From the NCBI GenBank assembly GCA_017437945.1, contig JAFRWP010000007.1, positions 62,001 to 126,000 on the forward strand: DNA of 64,000 nt, in the 5' to 3' direction. A program made the position numbers and the translations under genes. The stretch is from Candidatus Saccharimonadota bacterium. Its GTDB lineage: Bacteria > Patescibacteriota > Saccharimonadia > Saccharimonadales > Saccharimonadaceae. Below, in pieces: positions 25,306 through 33,007 of this stretch. The notes below the pieces were generated by a model that made no database searches, was not told the DNA's origin, and saw only the letters and a program-made list of their open reading frames with translations. Each line of letters opens with the position of its first letter. Position 1 is the stretch's first letter.

Positions 25306-26261
25306 TGTCACTCTTCTCCAGCCCAAAGCGCGAGATCGAGAAGTATGTAGCGAAATACCCGACCATTAAAGTCATTGTGGTCTGCGGTAGCTACGGCAAT
25401 AAATCCGCCATCCGTGCACTTGGCATTATTCTGGGGCAAACCCTCAAAGTAACGATGGGCGTAAACAAGAATATTCTTGAGGATGTCATGATTCTTGACT
25501 ATAATTCGATGGAAAACTTTCCAGACATTATTCCAGACGTCTGCGTTATGACGGCTTGCGATTCCGACGAAGAGGCGGAAGCCTACTTTGCGCTCGCTAA
25601 TCGTTCCAAGCATCTATTCCTGAACTTTAACGATGTTCCGCAAAAGTATGCCAAATTGCTTATGAACCCAGATGTCTATACTTATGGCGATGAGCATCCG
25701 GCAGATTTCTATTTCGAAAACCAGGATTTCTCGCTTGACGGCTACAAGGGCATCTTCTATGATCCGGAGCGCGATAAACTCCCGGCCACTGTCAAGATTA
25801 TCGGCGAGCATAACTTGCGCCCAATCACGATGGCTTGCGGCGTCGCTCGTCTCTTCAAGATCCATCGCGATGATATCATTAAGGGTGTTGAAGCTATTCG
25901 TCCAATTCATGGCCGCATGTCACCAGCTAAAGGCTTACGCGGTTCAATTATTCTTGACGATAGCGCATCAACTTCGGCCACTTCAGTCAAATATGGCCTC
26001 CAGACTATTTATCACCTCGACGCAAATACGCGTATCTTAGTCACGGATGATGTCAAAAAACTCCAACGCGTAAATTATGATTTAATGTCAGAGGTTCTGA
26101 TTCTGGGCGAAAAGCCTGAAGGCGTAGCCGTTAACCATAAAGTTAAGTTCTTCGATGATAGCCTTGATCTAATCAGTTATTTGAGTTCTCGCCAAGAAGA
26201 TAAAGCGCTGATTTTGCTTGAAATTCCATTGCCAGAAATCATCGAATCTTATATTTGGTAG
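25305..26261 (+). CDS. Mur ligase-like protein with divergent P-loop
   Basis: A 318-residue protein that keeps the Mur ligase order in short form. The P-loop CGSYGNKS (27-34) stands where MurE/MurF have GTNGKTT. GEHNLRPITMACGVARLFKI near 165 is the central-domain motif, and GRMSPAKGL followed by ILDDSASTSATSVKYGL replaces the MurF DDSYNANP block. The protein ends before a complete C-terminal domain. It could be a degenerate ligase or a ligase of another substrate. AAAGGAGG stands ahead of the ATG. Confidence 0.65.
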   Translation: MSLFSSPKREIEKYVAKYPTIKVIVVCGSYGNKSAIRALGIILGQTLKVTMGVNKNILEDVMILDYNSMENFPDIIPDVCVMTACDSDEEAEAYFALANRSKHLFLNFNDVPQKYAKLLMNPDVYTYGDEHPADFYFENQDFSLDGYKGIFYDPERDKLPATVKIIGEHNLRPITMACGVARLFKIHRDDIIKGVEAIRPIHGRMSPAKGLRGSIILDDSASTSATSVKYGLQTIYHLDANTRILVTDDVKKLQRVNYDLMSEVLILGEKPEGVAVNHKVKFFDDSLDLISYLSSRQEDKALILLEIPLPEIIESYIW

Positions 26262-26291
26262 TTATCTCTTTTAGAAACGCAAAAATTATTG

Positions 26292-26297
26292 TAAAAT
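26292..26297 (+). promoter_or_regulatory. -10 box of parA, leaderless start
   Basis: TAAAAT ends six bases before the ATG. Confidence 0.6.
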
Positions 26298-26303
26298 AAG
26301 TTC

Positions 26304-27068
26304 ATGGCAAAGGTAATTACTGTTACCAATCAAAAAGGAGGTGTAGGCAAGACTACTACGTCTATTAACCTTTCTTTTTATCTTGCTAAAGCTGGCAAGA
26401 AAACCTTACTGATTGATTTTGATCCACAAGGCAACGCTAGCTCTGGCCTTGGCATCGATAAGTCTGATCTTGACCGCACGATGTGTGATGTTATGCTTGG
26501 TGACTGTCTACTCAAAGATATTGTAGTTGCAAATAAGGTTAAGAAGCTTTTCGTTGCGCCAACCATTCCGGAACTCGCTAACGTTGAAGTGCAAATGGCC
26601 GAGATGGAGAACAAATTCCTCATCTTGAAGCGCGCCATCGCACCAGTGCTTGATAGCTATGATTATATTATTATCGATAGCCCGCCAAGCCTCTCGCTTT
26701 TGACCGTTAATGGCATGATCGCCGCAGACTATCTACTGATTCCAGTTCAGACTGAGTTCTATGCGCTAGAGGGCGTGTCTCAGCTACTCAAGAGCATGGA
26801 ATTAGTCCGTAAGGCTATGAATCCTGATCTCGAGCTTCTGGGCGTGTTGGCGACCATGTACGATCGTCGTACCACACTTAGTTCGCAGGTTCTCGCCGAA
26901 GTCAAAAAGTTCTTTAAAGATAAAGTATTCGATACTACGATTCCGCGCAACGTCCGCCTCGCTGAGGCGCCAAGCCACGGTGTCGCCATTGGGCAATATG
27001 ATCGCTTCAGTAAGGGTGCAAAAGCGTATAAATCCCTCGCGGAAGAAGTCATGGAGCGTACCAAATGA
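26304..27068 (+). CDS. parA: chromosome partitioning ATPase ParA/Soj
   Basis: ParA binds DNA non-specifically in its ATP form and moves ParB-marked origins apart. The 254-residue protein has the deviant Walker A KGGVGKTT at 11-18, the Walker A' DFDPQGNAS and the IIDSPPSLSLL Walker B region. Length and order match chromosomal Soj. It overlaps parB by four bases (ATGA). No full parS site was seen in the window. Confidence 0.95.
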   Translation: MAKVITVTNQKGGVGKTTTSINLSFYLAKAGKKTLLIDFDPQGNASSGLGIDKSDLDRTMCDVMLGDCLLKDIVVANKVKKLFVAPTIPELANVEVQMAEMENKFLILKRAIAPVLDSYDYIIIDSPPSLSLLTVNGMIAADYLLIPVQTEFYALEGVSQLLKSMELVRKAMNPDLELLGVLATMYDRRTTLSSQVLAEVKKFFKDKVFDTTIPRNVRLAEAPSHGVAIGQYDRFSKGAKAYKSLAEEVMERTK

Positions 27069-27949
27069 GCGCCATCAAGCATGGATTAGGCAGAGGATTT
27101 GAGGCACTTATTCCAACCGACACCGTAGATTCAATTTTTGATCCAACTGCCGGTGAAGATAAGAAAGAAAGCAAACTGCGCGACATTAAGATTGATGATA
27201 TTTTCCCAGACGAAGACCAGCCGCGTCGCGATTTCAAGCAAGAGCAGCTCGACGCCCTTGCGGACTCAATCCGTGAACATGGCGTTTTGCAACCGATTGT
27301 CGTTACGAAAGAAGGTGATAAATACAAGATTGTCGCCGGCGAGCGTCGTTGGCGTGCCTCTAAAATTGCCGGGCTCGAGAAAATCCCAGCCATTGTCCGC
27401 ACCCTTGATGCCCAGAAGCGCCTAGAAATCTCCCTAATTGAAAACGTTCAGCGCGAAGATTTGAACGCAATTGAAACCGCCACGGCTTACGCCAAGCTCA
27501 AGACTCAGTTCAACCTGAGCTCCGCCGAGGTTGCTAAGCGTGTTGGCAAGAGCGAACCAGCCGTAATTAACACTATGCGCCTTTTGACGCTTCCGGACGA
27601 AGCCAAGCACGCTATGGTCGAGCATAAATTATCCGAAGGCCAGATGCGTCCGCTAATTACTGCCACGCCAGAGCAAATCGCAGCTGTTTTGCCACGCATT
27701 ATTGACGAAAATTGGAGCGCTCGCAAAGTCGAGCAGTATATGGTTGAGCTCAAGGCTCGCGAAAAAGCCAAGAAAGGCGCTCAGCCGCGTCCAGAAACCG
27801 CCAGCGGTGAAGCTCGCGCTAAGAATATCAGCGAGCATTTAGGAGTGAAAGTTAAAGTTCACACGAGCGTACGCGGCTCGGGTGATATCGTGTTAAAATT
27901 TAAGAACGAAAAGGAGTTTGAGAGACTATGTTCAATTCTAACGGCGTAA
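27065..27949 (+). CDS. parB: chromosome partitioning protein ParB
   Basis: ParB loads on parS and spreads as a CTP-dependent clamp. The 294-residue protein has the opening GLGRGFEALIP, the CTP-binding box GERRWRASK from residue 92, ENVQREDLN and a helix-turn-helix near 150-180 (SSAEVAKRVGKSEPAVINTMRLL). The C-terminal dimer domain ends in FKNEKEFERLCSIL. It overlaps frr by 22 bases in another frame, an unusual link between partitioning and ribosome recycling genes. Confidence 0.94.
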   Translation: MSAIKHGLGRGFEALIPTDTVDSIFDPTAGEDKKESKLRDIKIDDIFPDEDQPRRDFKQEQLDALADSIREHGVLQPIVVTKEGDKYKIVAGERRWRASKIAGLEKIPAIVRTLDAQKRLEISLIENVQREDLNAIETATAYAKLKTQFNLSSAEVAKRVGKSEPAVINTMRLLTLPDEAKHAMVEHKLSEGQMRPLITATPEQIAAVLPRIIDENWSARKVEQYMVELKAREKAKKGAQPRPETASGEARAKNISEHLGVKVKVHTSVRGSGDIVLKFKNEKEFERLCSILTA

Positions 27950-28470
27950 AAACCAAAATGACAGCGGTGGTCGATCGTTTCAAAGAAGAAATGAAAAAAG
28001 TTCGCACCGGCCGCGCACATCCAGACATGCTTGCCAACCTCAAGGTTGAGGTCTATGGCCAGTTCTCGCCACTAAACCAAGTTTCGAATATTACTGCACA
28101 GGGCGCAACCATGTTGCTCGTAACCCCATATGATGTCGCAAATATCCAGAAGATTTCTGCCGCCATTCGCGCCGATCAAACTTTGGGCCTAAACCCAGCC
28201 GATGATGGCCGCGTAATTCGCGTACCAATCCCACCGCTAACCGAGGATACTCGTCGCGAAATCGTCAAGAACGCCAGCTCTAAGGTTGAGGAAGCCAAGA
28301 TTGCGTTGCGCAAGGCTCGCGATGATGCTCGCAAGGACATCAAAGCCGCCGAGCTCAACGAGGATGCTAAGAAACGCGCCGAAAAAGAAATCGACGACAT
28401 GATTAAGGATTTCAACACTGAAATCGATAAACTCTTCGCTGATAAAGAAGCGGAAATAATGAAAATATAA
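27928..28470 (+). CDS. frr: ribosome recycling factor
   Basis: RRF splits the post-termination ribosome with EF-G. At 180 residues it is near the usual 185. It shows VRTGRAHPDML at about 26-36, RVIRVPIPPLTEDTRREIVK in the hinge and domain-I helix, and the closing helix DDMIKDFNTEIDKLFADKEAEIMKI. The start lies inside the parB 3' end, and AAGGAG sits 14 bases ahead of the ATG. Confidence 0.95.
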   Translation: MFNSNGVKTKMTAVVDRFKEEMKKVRTGRAHPDMLANLKVEVYGQFSPLNQVSNITAQGATMLLVTPYDVANIQKISAAIRADQTLGLNPADDGRVIRVPIPPLTEDTRREIVKNASSKVEEAKIALRKARDDARKDIKAAELNEDAKKRAEKEIDDMIKDFNTEIDKLFADKEAEIMKI

Positions 28471-28484
28471 GGGAAAGGGCAAAA

Positions 28485-29105
28485 ATGTCAGATAAGGGTG
28501 GAAAAAAAGAAAAAGAGAGTCTCATCGACTTAAAGATGATTCTCACGGCAATTATTGGCGTAATGCTCGGTGCCGTTTTTGTATTAACTTTGATTTTTAC
28601 GGGCATTCTTCTCAACGAGCGCTACCACACTATGCGCGCAGAGCATACGCAAAAAGAGAAAGTTGTCGATGTGGTTTCCGTCACGTATGACGAAAAGAAG
28701 TATAGCTATTATCCAGCCATCAATGGTGGTGATAATGAGACCGACTTCGATTCACTACTCAGAATGCTCGGTACGGACAAAGATTACTATCTAATTCAGA
28801 GTCAAACCGAATATGCGAATGTAGTTTCTACGATTGAATCACTCGGCGGCAAAATCTCCACGGAAGATTTCAACTTACCAGAAGGCTTCTTCTATTCCGG
28901 TTCGCTCATTTTAATTACGGCCGAGATGCAGGGCCTAACCGAGTTCAAGGTTAACTCCATCACTCGCAACGAAGACTATCATTTGCGTATCGACGTCAGC
29001 AAGACGGCATCTTCTGAATTCTATGGCCTTAATGGCTCAGCTATCTTAATTAAGGTGCCAAATATTCAACCGGACTTTGTTGAGGTCATTCGTAGAGAGA
29101 AATAA
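28485..29105 (+). CDS. single-pass membrane protein, unknown function
   Basis: A 206-residue protein with a Lys-rich cytoplasmic head, a helix at about 19-42 and an outer domain of 160 residues with Tyr-rich turns. Not recognised. GGGAAAGGG precedes the ATG and the stop overlaps the next ATG (TAATG), so it is coupled to the zinc-ribbon gene and perhaps co-transcribed with parAB-frr. Confidence 0.6.
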   Translation: MSDKGGKKEKESLIDLKMILTAIIGVMLGAVFVLTLIFTGILLNERYHTMRAEHTQKEKVVDVVSVTYDEKKYSYYPAINGGDNETDFDSLLRMLGTDKDYYLIQSQTEYANVVSTIESLGGKISTEDFNLPEGFFYSGSLILITAEMQGLTEFKVNSITRNEDYHLRIDVSKTASSEFYGLNGSAILIKVPNIQPDFVEVIRREK

Positions 29106-29437
29106 TGGACGTAGATTTAGCGGAAATAGATAATCGAATCGTCAAAGACTGCCCGAAATGCGATTCCAGGGTAAAATTCCAGATTGGCGATAAAACCGCT
29201 AAATGCAAAATCTGCAAACGTCAGTATCAAATTGTCCGCGACGAATCCAAGGATGAGAAAGATCCGGAGGCATATTCGTTTGTCTATAATGCCTCTGCCG
29301 TCGATTTGTTCGGCAAAATTGCCCTTGGGATTATGATCGCCGCATCAGTTGTGATGATTATCTTCGCTCTATATGCCAAACACCGCATGGTTGATGGCCT
29401 AGAAGATAATACTGGCGGATATACACTTCATAACTAA
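29105..29437 (+). CDS. zinc-ribbon membrane protein
   Basis: A 110-residue protein. CPKC (16-19) and CKIC (34-37) form a four-Cys zinc ribbon, followed by a transmembrane helix at about 71-91 and a short outer tail. The ribbon lies on the cytoplasmic side. The function is unknown. A terminator follows directly. Confidence 0.65.
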   Translation: MDVDLAEIDNRIVKDCPKCDSRVKFQIGDKTAKCKICKRQYQIVRDESKDEKDPEAYSFVYNASAVDLFGKIALGIMIAASVVMIIFALYAKHRMVDGLEDNTGGYTLHN

Positions 29438-29440
29438 AAA

Positions 29441-29478
29441 AGTGGGTAGGCATAACCTTTCCGGCCTACCCATTTTTG
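29441..29478 (+). terminator. terminator of the parA-frr transcript
   Basis: GTGGGTAGGC/GCCTACCCAT stem of ten pairs with a T-run. Confidence 0.85.
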
Positions 29479-29489
29479 ATTTTATGTGA

Positions 29490-29495
29490 TATAAT
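29490..29495 (+). promoter_or_regulatory. -10 box of tRNA-Thr
   Basis: TATAAT nine bases before the tRNA 5' end. Confidence 0.55.
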
Positions 29496-29504
29496 AAGCC
29501 AAGT

Positions 29505-29580
29505 GCCGCGATAGCTCAGTCGGTAGAGCGCATCCATGGTAAGGATGAGGTCCCGGGTTCAAATCCCGGTCGCGGCTCCA
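29505..29580 (+). tRNA. tRNA-Thr (anticodon GGU)
   Basis: GCCGCGA acceptor pairs with TCGCGGC; D arm GCTC..GAGC; anticodon stem CATCC/GGATG around loop ATGGTAA; T arm CCCGGGTTCAAATCCCGG; CCA encoded. Confidence 0.95.
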
Positions 29581-29592
29581 TTTTTTTGCTTT

Positions 29593-29620
29593 GAAAAACC
29601 CAGCCTTTCGGCTGGGTTCT
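29593..29620. terminator. terminator behind tRNA-Thr and the L,D-transpeptidase
   Basis: ACCCAGCC TTTC GGCTGGGT hairpin. On the minus strand a T-run follows, so it mainly serves the gene ending at 29626. Confidence 0.75.
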
Positions 29621-29625
29621 CTGTG

Positions 29626-30471
29626 TCAATTAGGATGAGTTACTGGAAAGTCCCAGGCGCGGTCATCAACCACGCAGGCAGTTCCCGCATTAATGTTCTT
29701 GTGGATCCACTCCGAGTCTTCTATGCTAGTCCGGACGCAGCCATGAGTAACATATTTACCGAAGCAGGAATCATCGTCGAATACCCACTTGCCATTTTTT
29801 CTGTGCGCGAGCTTGGAATGAATGAAGTCACCATTCCGAATCAGCGTCGCGTTGTAACCGCGCCAACCAGAACCGGAGATGTAGTGATGTTTTGTCCCAC
29901 TCAGTGTCTGGTCTGTCAAATCGGTGAAATTACCTTTAGTATATTCACCCGTAGCGACCAACATTACGCGGATTAGGCGCCATTCGTCATTTACCCGGTG
30001 GTAGACTTCGAGCTTGTTCGATCCGAGATTCAGATGAATGGCGTAGTCCGTCTTCGACTTCGCGAACGATTCTTCCAGGTTTGGCATCCAACGCGGATAG
30101 GCGGTAATGCCGGTCGAATCGATGCCGAGCTTCTTCAGCGTTTGTGGACCGCAGATGCCGTCAATCGTTAAACCATTCTTGTATTGGAATAGTTTAACGG
30201 CCTGACCGGTTCTGGGGCCAAACACGCCATCTTGCGAGATGGTATTCGCGCCGCGTTTCCGTAGCCATTTGTTCAGAGCTTTCTGGATGTCCTTTACCAA
30301 GTCGGAATCGAAATCCAGATTGTAGCTGTCGGAATCATCCTGCAGGACGCCATAATACTCCTCTTCGAAATCTTCGGCGCTGCTAGCGGTCGGCATGAAT
30401 ACGACCAGGACAACAACCAGAAGAGTGAGGATAATCAGAGTGATGGGAATCCATTTCGGTGTGCTGTTCAT
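29626..30471 (-). CDS. L,D-transpeptidase (YkuD) with peptidoglycan-binding domain
   Basis: The enzyme makes 3-3 cross-links or attaches proteins to peptidoglycan. The 281-residue protein has an N-terminal membrane anchor or signal at about 7-27, a PG_binding_1 domain near 50-105 (LVKDIQKALNKWL, GVFGPRTGQAVKLFQ), then the YkuD domain with catalytic HGCVR (Cys245). ATG at 30471 is preferred over the longer frame because GGGAGGGAG precedes it. It is monocistronic. Codons CTG and CCC are frequent, unlike its housekeeping neighbours. Confidence 0.9.
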   Translation of the reverse strand: MNSTPKWIPITLIILTLLVVVLVVFMPTASSAEDFEEEYYGVLQDDSDSYNLDFDSDLVKDIQKALNKWLRKRGANTISQDGVFGPRTGQAVKLFQYKNGLTIDGICGPQTLKKLGIDSTGITAYPRWMPNLEESFAKSKTDYAIHLNLGSNKLEVYHRVNDEWRLIRVMLVATGEYTKGNFTDLTDQTLSGTKHHYISGSGWRGYNATLIRNGDFIHSKLAHRKNGKWVFDDDSCFGKYVTHGCVRTSIEDSEWIHKNINAGTACVVDDRAWDFPVTHPN

Positions 30472-30588
30472 GCTTTCTCCCTCCCTATGCGATGAAACGC
30501 ACAAAAAAGTACACTCTCGATTGACACCAAGAGATAGTGCTATTATGGCACAAAATACATAAAAAGTCAATACATAACAGGGGCGGAG

Positions 30589-31311
30589 CTAATCTTTAGT
30601 GGTTTCTTTAGCCTGTTTCGGCCCTTCTTTTTCCTCTTTTGGATCCTCGTCGTCTTTAAGAGCCTCCACAATTTTCTTGCCATCTTTCATGGTTTTCTCT
30701 AGTTCCTCACGCGTAAGGGCGGAGAAGACCTCGATTACACCGGCGATAGTGGTGAGTATGCCCATGATCGCGAAGCCGACGGTATTAATTGAACTGGAGG
30801 CAAAGATGAAGTAACCACCAAGGACAAACTCGAGAATAGTTAAGCCAAGGCGGAATCTCCACCAGAACGCCTGATGATGCTCGCGGTTCTTTACGATAAA
30901 GATAGTACCGAAGACGCCATTAAGGATCGAGAAGCCGCCGGTCATAAGATTCAACACGGTATTCATAAAACCTTCGTTCAATAACAGGAACAAACCAACG
31001 CCGGCGATAGCAAGATATAGAGCCGTTTCGCCAATTTGCAGGAATAGCGCCTTCCGACCATCGTTGCGTTCTTCGCGTTTAGCTTTCTCGAGCGACGCAC
31101 GCATATAGCCAATCTTGTAGAAGGCCCAGAATGAAAACACGGCGCCAGCAGTAAAGATAGCAAATGGCATTGTCTTAGTATCATTTCCACGTCCATTGAA
31201 GGCGCCAATCGCCATCATTACGCCGCCCATCAACATCATGATTGAGGTTGCGAGCTTGTTACCAAGAACAATTTTATACGCGCTAAAGCCACGTTTGATA
31301 ATCCTATTCAT
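30589..31311 (-). CDS. HdeD/DUF308-like membrane protein with charged tail
   Basis: A 240-residue protein with about six helices and a 35-residue Lys/Glu tail (KEEKEGPKQAKETTKD). The layout resembles the gene at 24658, though the helices are less regular. The role is unknown. TAAATT lies six bases before the ATG with no ribosome site, a weak leaderless promoter. Confidence 0.6.
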   Translation of the reverse strand: MNRIIKRGFSAYKIVLGNKLATSIMMLMGGVMMAIGAFNGRGNDTKTMPFAIFTAGAVFSFWAFYKIGYMRASLEKAKREERNDGRKALFLQIGETALYLAIAGVGLFLLLNEGFMNTVLNLMTGGFSILNGVFGTIFIVKNREHHQAFWWRFRLGLTILEFVLGGYFIFASSSINTVGFAIMGILTTIAGVIEVFSALTREELEKTMKDGKKIVEALKDDEDPKEEKEGPKQAKETTKD

Positions 31312-31317
31312 ACTTAT

Positions 31318-31323
31318 AATTTA
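31318..31323 (-). promoter_or_regulatory. -10 box of the DUF308-like gene at 31311
   Basis: TAAATT on the minus strand, six bases before the ATG. Confidence 0.4.
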
Positions 31324-31336
31324 CCACAAAATGAAT

Positions 31337-31363
31337 GAAAAAATCCCGCCTCGCAGCGGGATA
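31337..31363 (-). terminator. terminator of the gene at 31376
   Basis: ATCCCGC/GCGGGAT hairpin followed on the minus strand by a T-run. Confidence 0.75.
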
Positions 31364-31375
31364 GGAGAAAGACAA

Positions 31376-31729
31376 TCAGTATGCCGTGATACGGCCGCGT
31401 TCGCCGCCATAGCAGGCTATAACCACGTCGCTCATGGGGTCATCGACCAGTGACAGCTTTGCGATTTTCACTCCATTGCGGCCGACGCCGACGGCCTTAA
31501 TTTCGCAGACTTTATCGCGACACTTGACGTTGAGTTTATCGAGCATGGATCTGTCGACAACGAAAAATACGTCAGGGGCATTTTCGACATCGGCAATACT
31601 GTCTTCGTATGCTTTATTGGGGTCGAATTCCCAGATTTCACCAGTGGAATCATCGTAAAGGGAAAACATGGTCCCGGTCAGGTTTACGAGATCTTTGGCG
31701 ACAACTTTGCGGATTTTTACCTTTTGCAC
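31376..31729 (-). CDS. hypothetical protein, 117 residues
   Basis: Not recognised. It is a compact alpha/beta protein with two Cys residues (KCRDKVC) and many Asp and Val. The start is GTG at 31729 with AAAGGAGATGG ten bases upstream and a TATAAT-type promoter some 45 bases further. The leader contains a GTCAA/TTGAC hairpin. It stands alone between terminators. Confidence 0.6.
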   Translation of the reverse strand: MQKVKIRKVVAKDLVNLTGTMFSLYDDSTGEIWEFDPNKAYEDSIADVENAPDVFFVVDRSMLDKLNVKCRDKVCEIKAVGVGRNGVKIAKLSLVDDPMSDVVIACYGGERGRITAY

Positions 31730-31804
31730 TTATACCATCTCCTTTCAAAAGAACGCGTCAAAAAATTGACATCCTTATAATTATATCATAAATATTATAA
31801 AAAA

Positions 31805-32170
31805 TCAATAGAAAGAATCTGGCAGGATTACATTATAGCCGGCTTTATCAAATAGTGGACCAATTTGTTCTGGAGTATAACCGGCAATTCCGCAGCCAAT
31901 TTCAGTAACATAGAAAGTTAGCTCTGGGTGCTTAGCAGCAAATTCAATAAAGCGATCAATTTGCTCGCGCATCACGTCTAGCCCATCCATGGTATTAATG
32001 GCATAACTTTGGCCTTGTAGGCCCTCAGCCTGCCCCATAATGGCGCCGAATTTATTCATCGCTGTAGCGGCTGCTCCCCCAAAATGGCCGCCGCCCCCAT
32101 TGCTGCCAAATACAAAGATTTCATTTTCATCTAATGCGGTAATGAAGCCGCGTTCATCATATGTCGCCAT
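31805..32170 (-). CDS. A1S_2505-like protein, related to macro domains
   Basis: A 121-residue protein. EIFVFGSNGGGGHFGGAA at 16-33, the QAEGLQGQSYAI block and VTEIGCGIAGYTPEQI match a phage- and bacteria-borne family known by the A1S_2505 name, with a fold like ADP-ribose-binding macro domains. The Gly-rich loop would hold a phosphate. The substrate is unknown. TACAAT lies six bases before the ATG, a clean leaderless start. Confidence 0.72.
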   Translation of the reverse strand: MATYDERGFITALDENEIFVFGSNGGGGHFGGAAATAMNKFGAIMGQAEGLQGQSYAINTMDGLDVMREQIDRFIEFAAKHPELTFYVTEIGCGIAGYTPEQIGPLFDKAGYNVILPDSFY

Positions 32171-32176
32171 GCTTAC

Positions 32177-32182
32177 ATTGTA
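32177..32182 (-). promoter_or_regulatory. -10 box of the macro-like gene, leaderless start
   Basis: TACAAT on the minus strand, six bases before the ATG. Confidence 0.55.
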
Positions 32183-32282
32183 GCATGCAAGCGTCGTTGA
32201 CTATAATCAATAAGTATGGCATAATAATTCAAGGCAAGGCAAATCGGTCTTGCTTGATCTTTTAATATGGAGGTGGAGATTA

Positions 32283-32624
32283 GTGGATCGGGATTCCTTT
32301 AATAAGTATTTGGGAAACAATGGTTTTCTCAGAGGCGGCGTTAAAGAGGCTTGTGCGAAAATCTATGTTTTTACCAGGTATGCTACACCGATCGGCAATG
32401 TTATCTATCAGAACGAAACCACGGTTACGACGCAGGAGTTTCTCGAGGCGGTCGCCGTACTGCTGGCCCATTGCTCGCAGGAGCAGGGAGACAGCATACC
32501 GCAGCGGTGGTATTGCCAAAAGGATGACTGCGTCCACGGCCGGAATCCGTTCTGCAAAGGCGCAGGCAGCGCCAGCTCACTGGCAGAGAAATGCTGCCCA
32601 CACTACTGCACAGAAGACAAATAA
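32283..32624 (+). CDS. hypothetical protein with Cys-rich C-terminus
   Basis: A 113-residue protein whose last 40 residues hold six Cys and two His (WYCQKDDCVHG, NPFCKG, EKCCPHYC), likely binding zinc or forming disulfides. No known family. The GTG at 32283 was chosen because GGAGGTGG lies eight bases upstream; the longer ATG frame starts before that site. A promoter CATAAT sits about 58 bases ahead and a terminator follows. Confidence 0.6.
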   Translation: MDRDSFNKYLGNNGFLRGGVKEACAKIYVFTRYATPIGNVIYQNETTVTTQEFLEAVAVLLAHCSQEQGDSIPQRWYCQKDDCVHGRNPFCKGAGSASSLAEKCCPHYCTEDK

Positions 32625-32631
32625 CCACTCC

Positions 32632-32663
32632 CAAAAAACGGGGCCATCGCCCCGTATTTTTAT
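32632..32663 (+). terminator. intrinsic terminator
   Basis: ACGGGGC/GCCCCGT hairpin with T-run. Confidence 0.8.
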
Positions 32664-32935
32664 TGCTTAGAATTCTTAGTTGCTTTCTTGTTGCTCTCAA
32701 CTTGCTTCGCGGCTTGTTTATGGAAATAGCGCATAATATAGAGGACTACGGTCATAACGGCAGAAAATGTAATAGGTTCAATTATGTAATCCGCTACAGT
32801 GTATTTAAACTCGCCATGTGTAATAAGGCTACACATAAGAATATCAAATAACGGCCAAAGAATCATTGCCAACACTAAGGCGATCACGAAGAATGATAAG
32901 GCCTGTACGATTGGTTTCTCTAATTGTTTATTCAT
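32660..32935 (-). CDS. small membrane protein, two helices
   Basis: A 91-residue protein with helices at about 10-33 and 50-70 and a basic tail (KKATKNSKQ). Both ends are probably cytoplasmic. TAAACT lies seven bases before the ATG, and no ribosome site is visible. Its end overlaps the T-run of the neighbouring terminator. Function unknown. Confidence 0.55.
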   Translation of the reverse strand: MNKQLEKPIVQALSFFVIALVLAMILWPLFDILMCSLITHGEFKYTVADYIIEPITFSAVMTVVLYIMRYFHKQAAKQVESNKKATKNSKQ

Positions 32936-32977
32936 AATTATAAGTTTAATTGATTAATGAAGAAATCGCAAAAAATG

Positions 32978-33005
32978 AAAAAGCCCCGCTGGCTGCAGGG
33001 CTGTT
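32978..33005 (-). terminator. terminator of the gene at 33008
   Basis: AGCCC(T)GCAG..GCGGGGCT hairpin with T-run on the minus strand. Confidence 0.7.
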
Positions 33006-33007
33006 TC

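Noticed and set aside
31762-31800. AT-rich stretch resembling a dif site near the strand switch
   Set aside because: The likeness is weak and the stretch is explained as the promoter of the gene at 31729.
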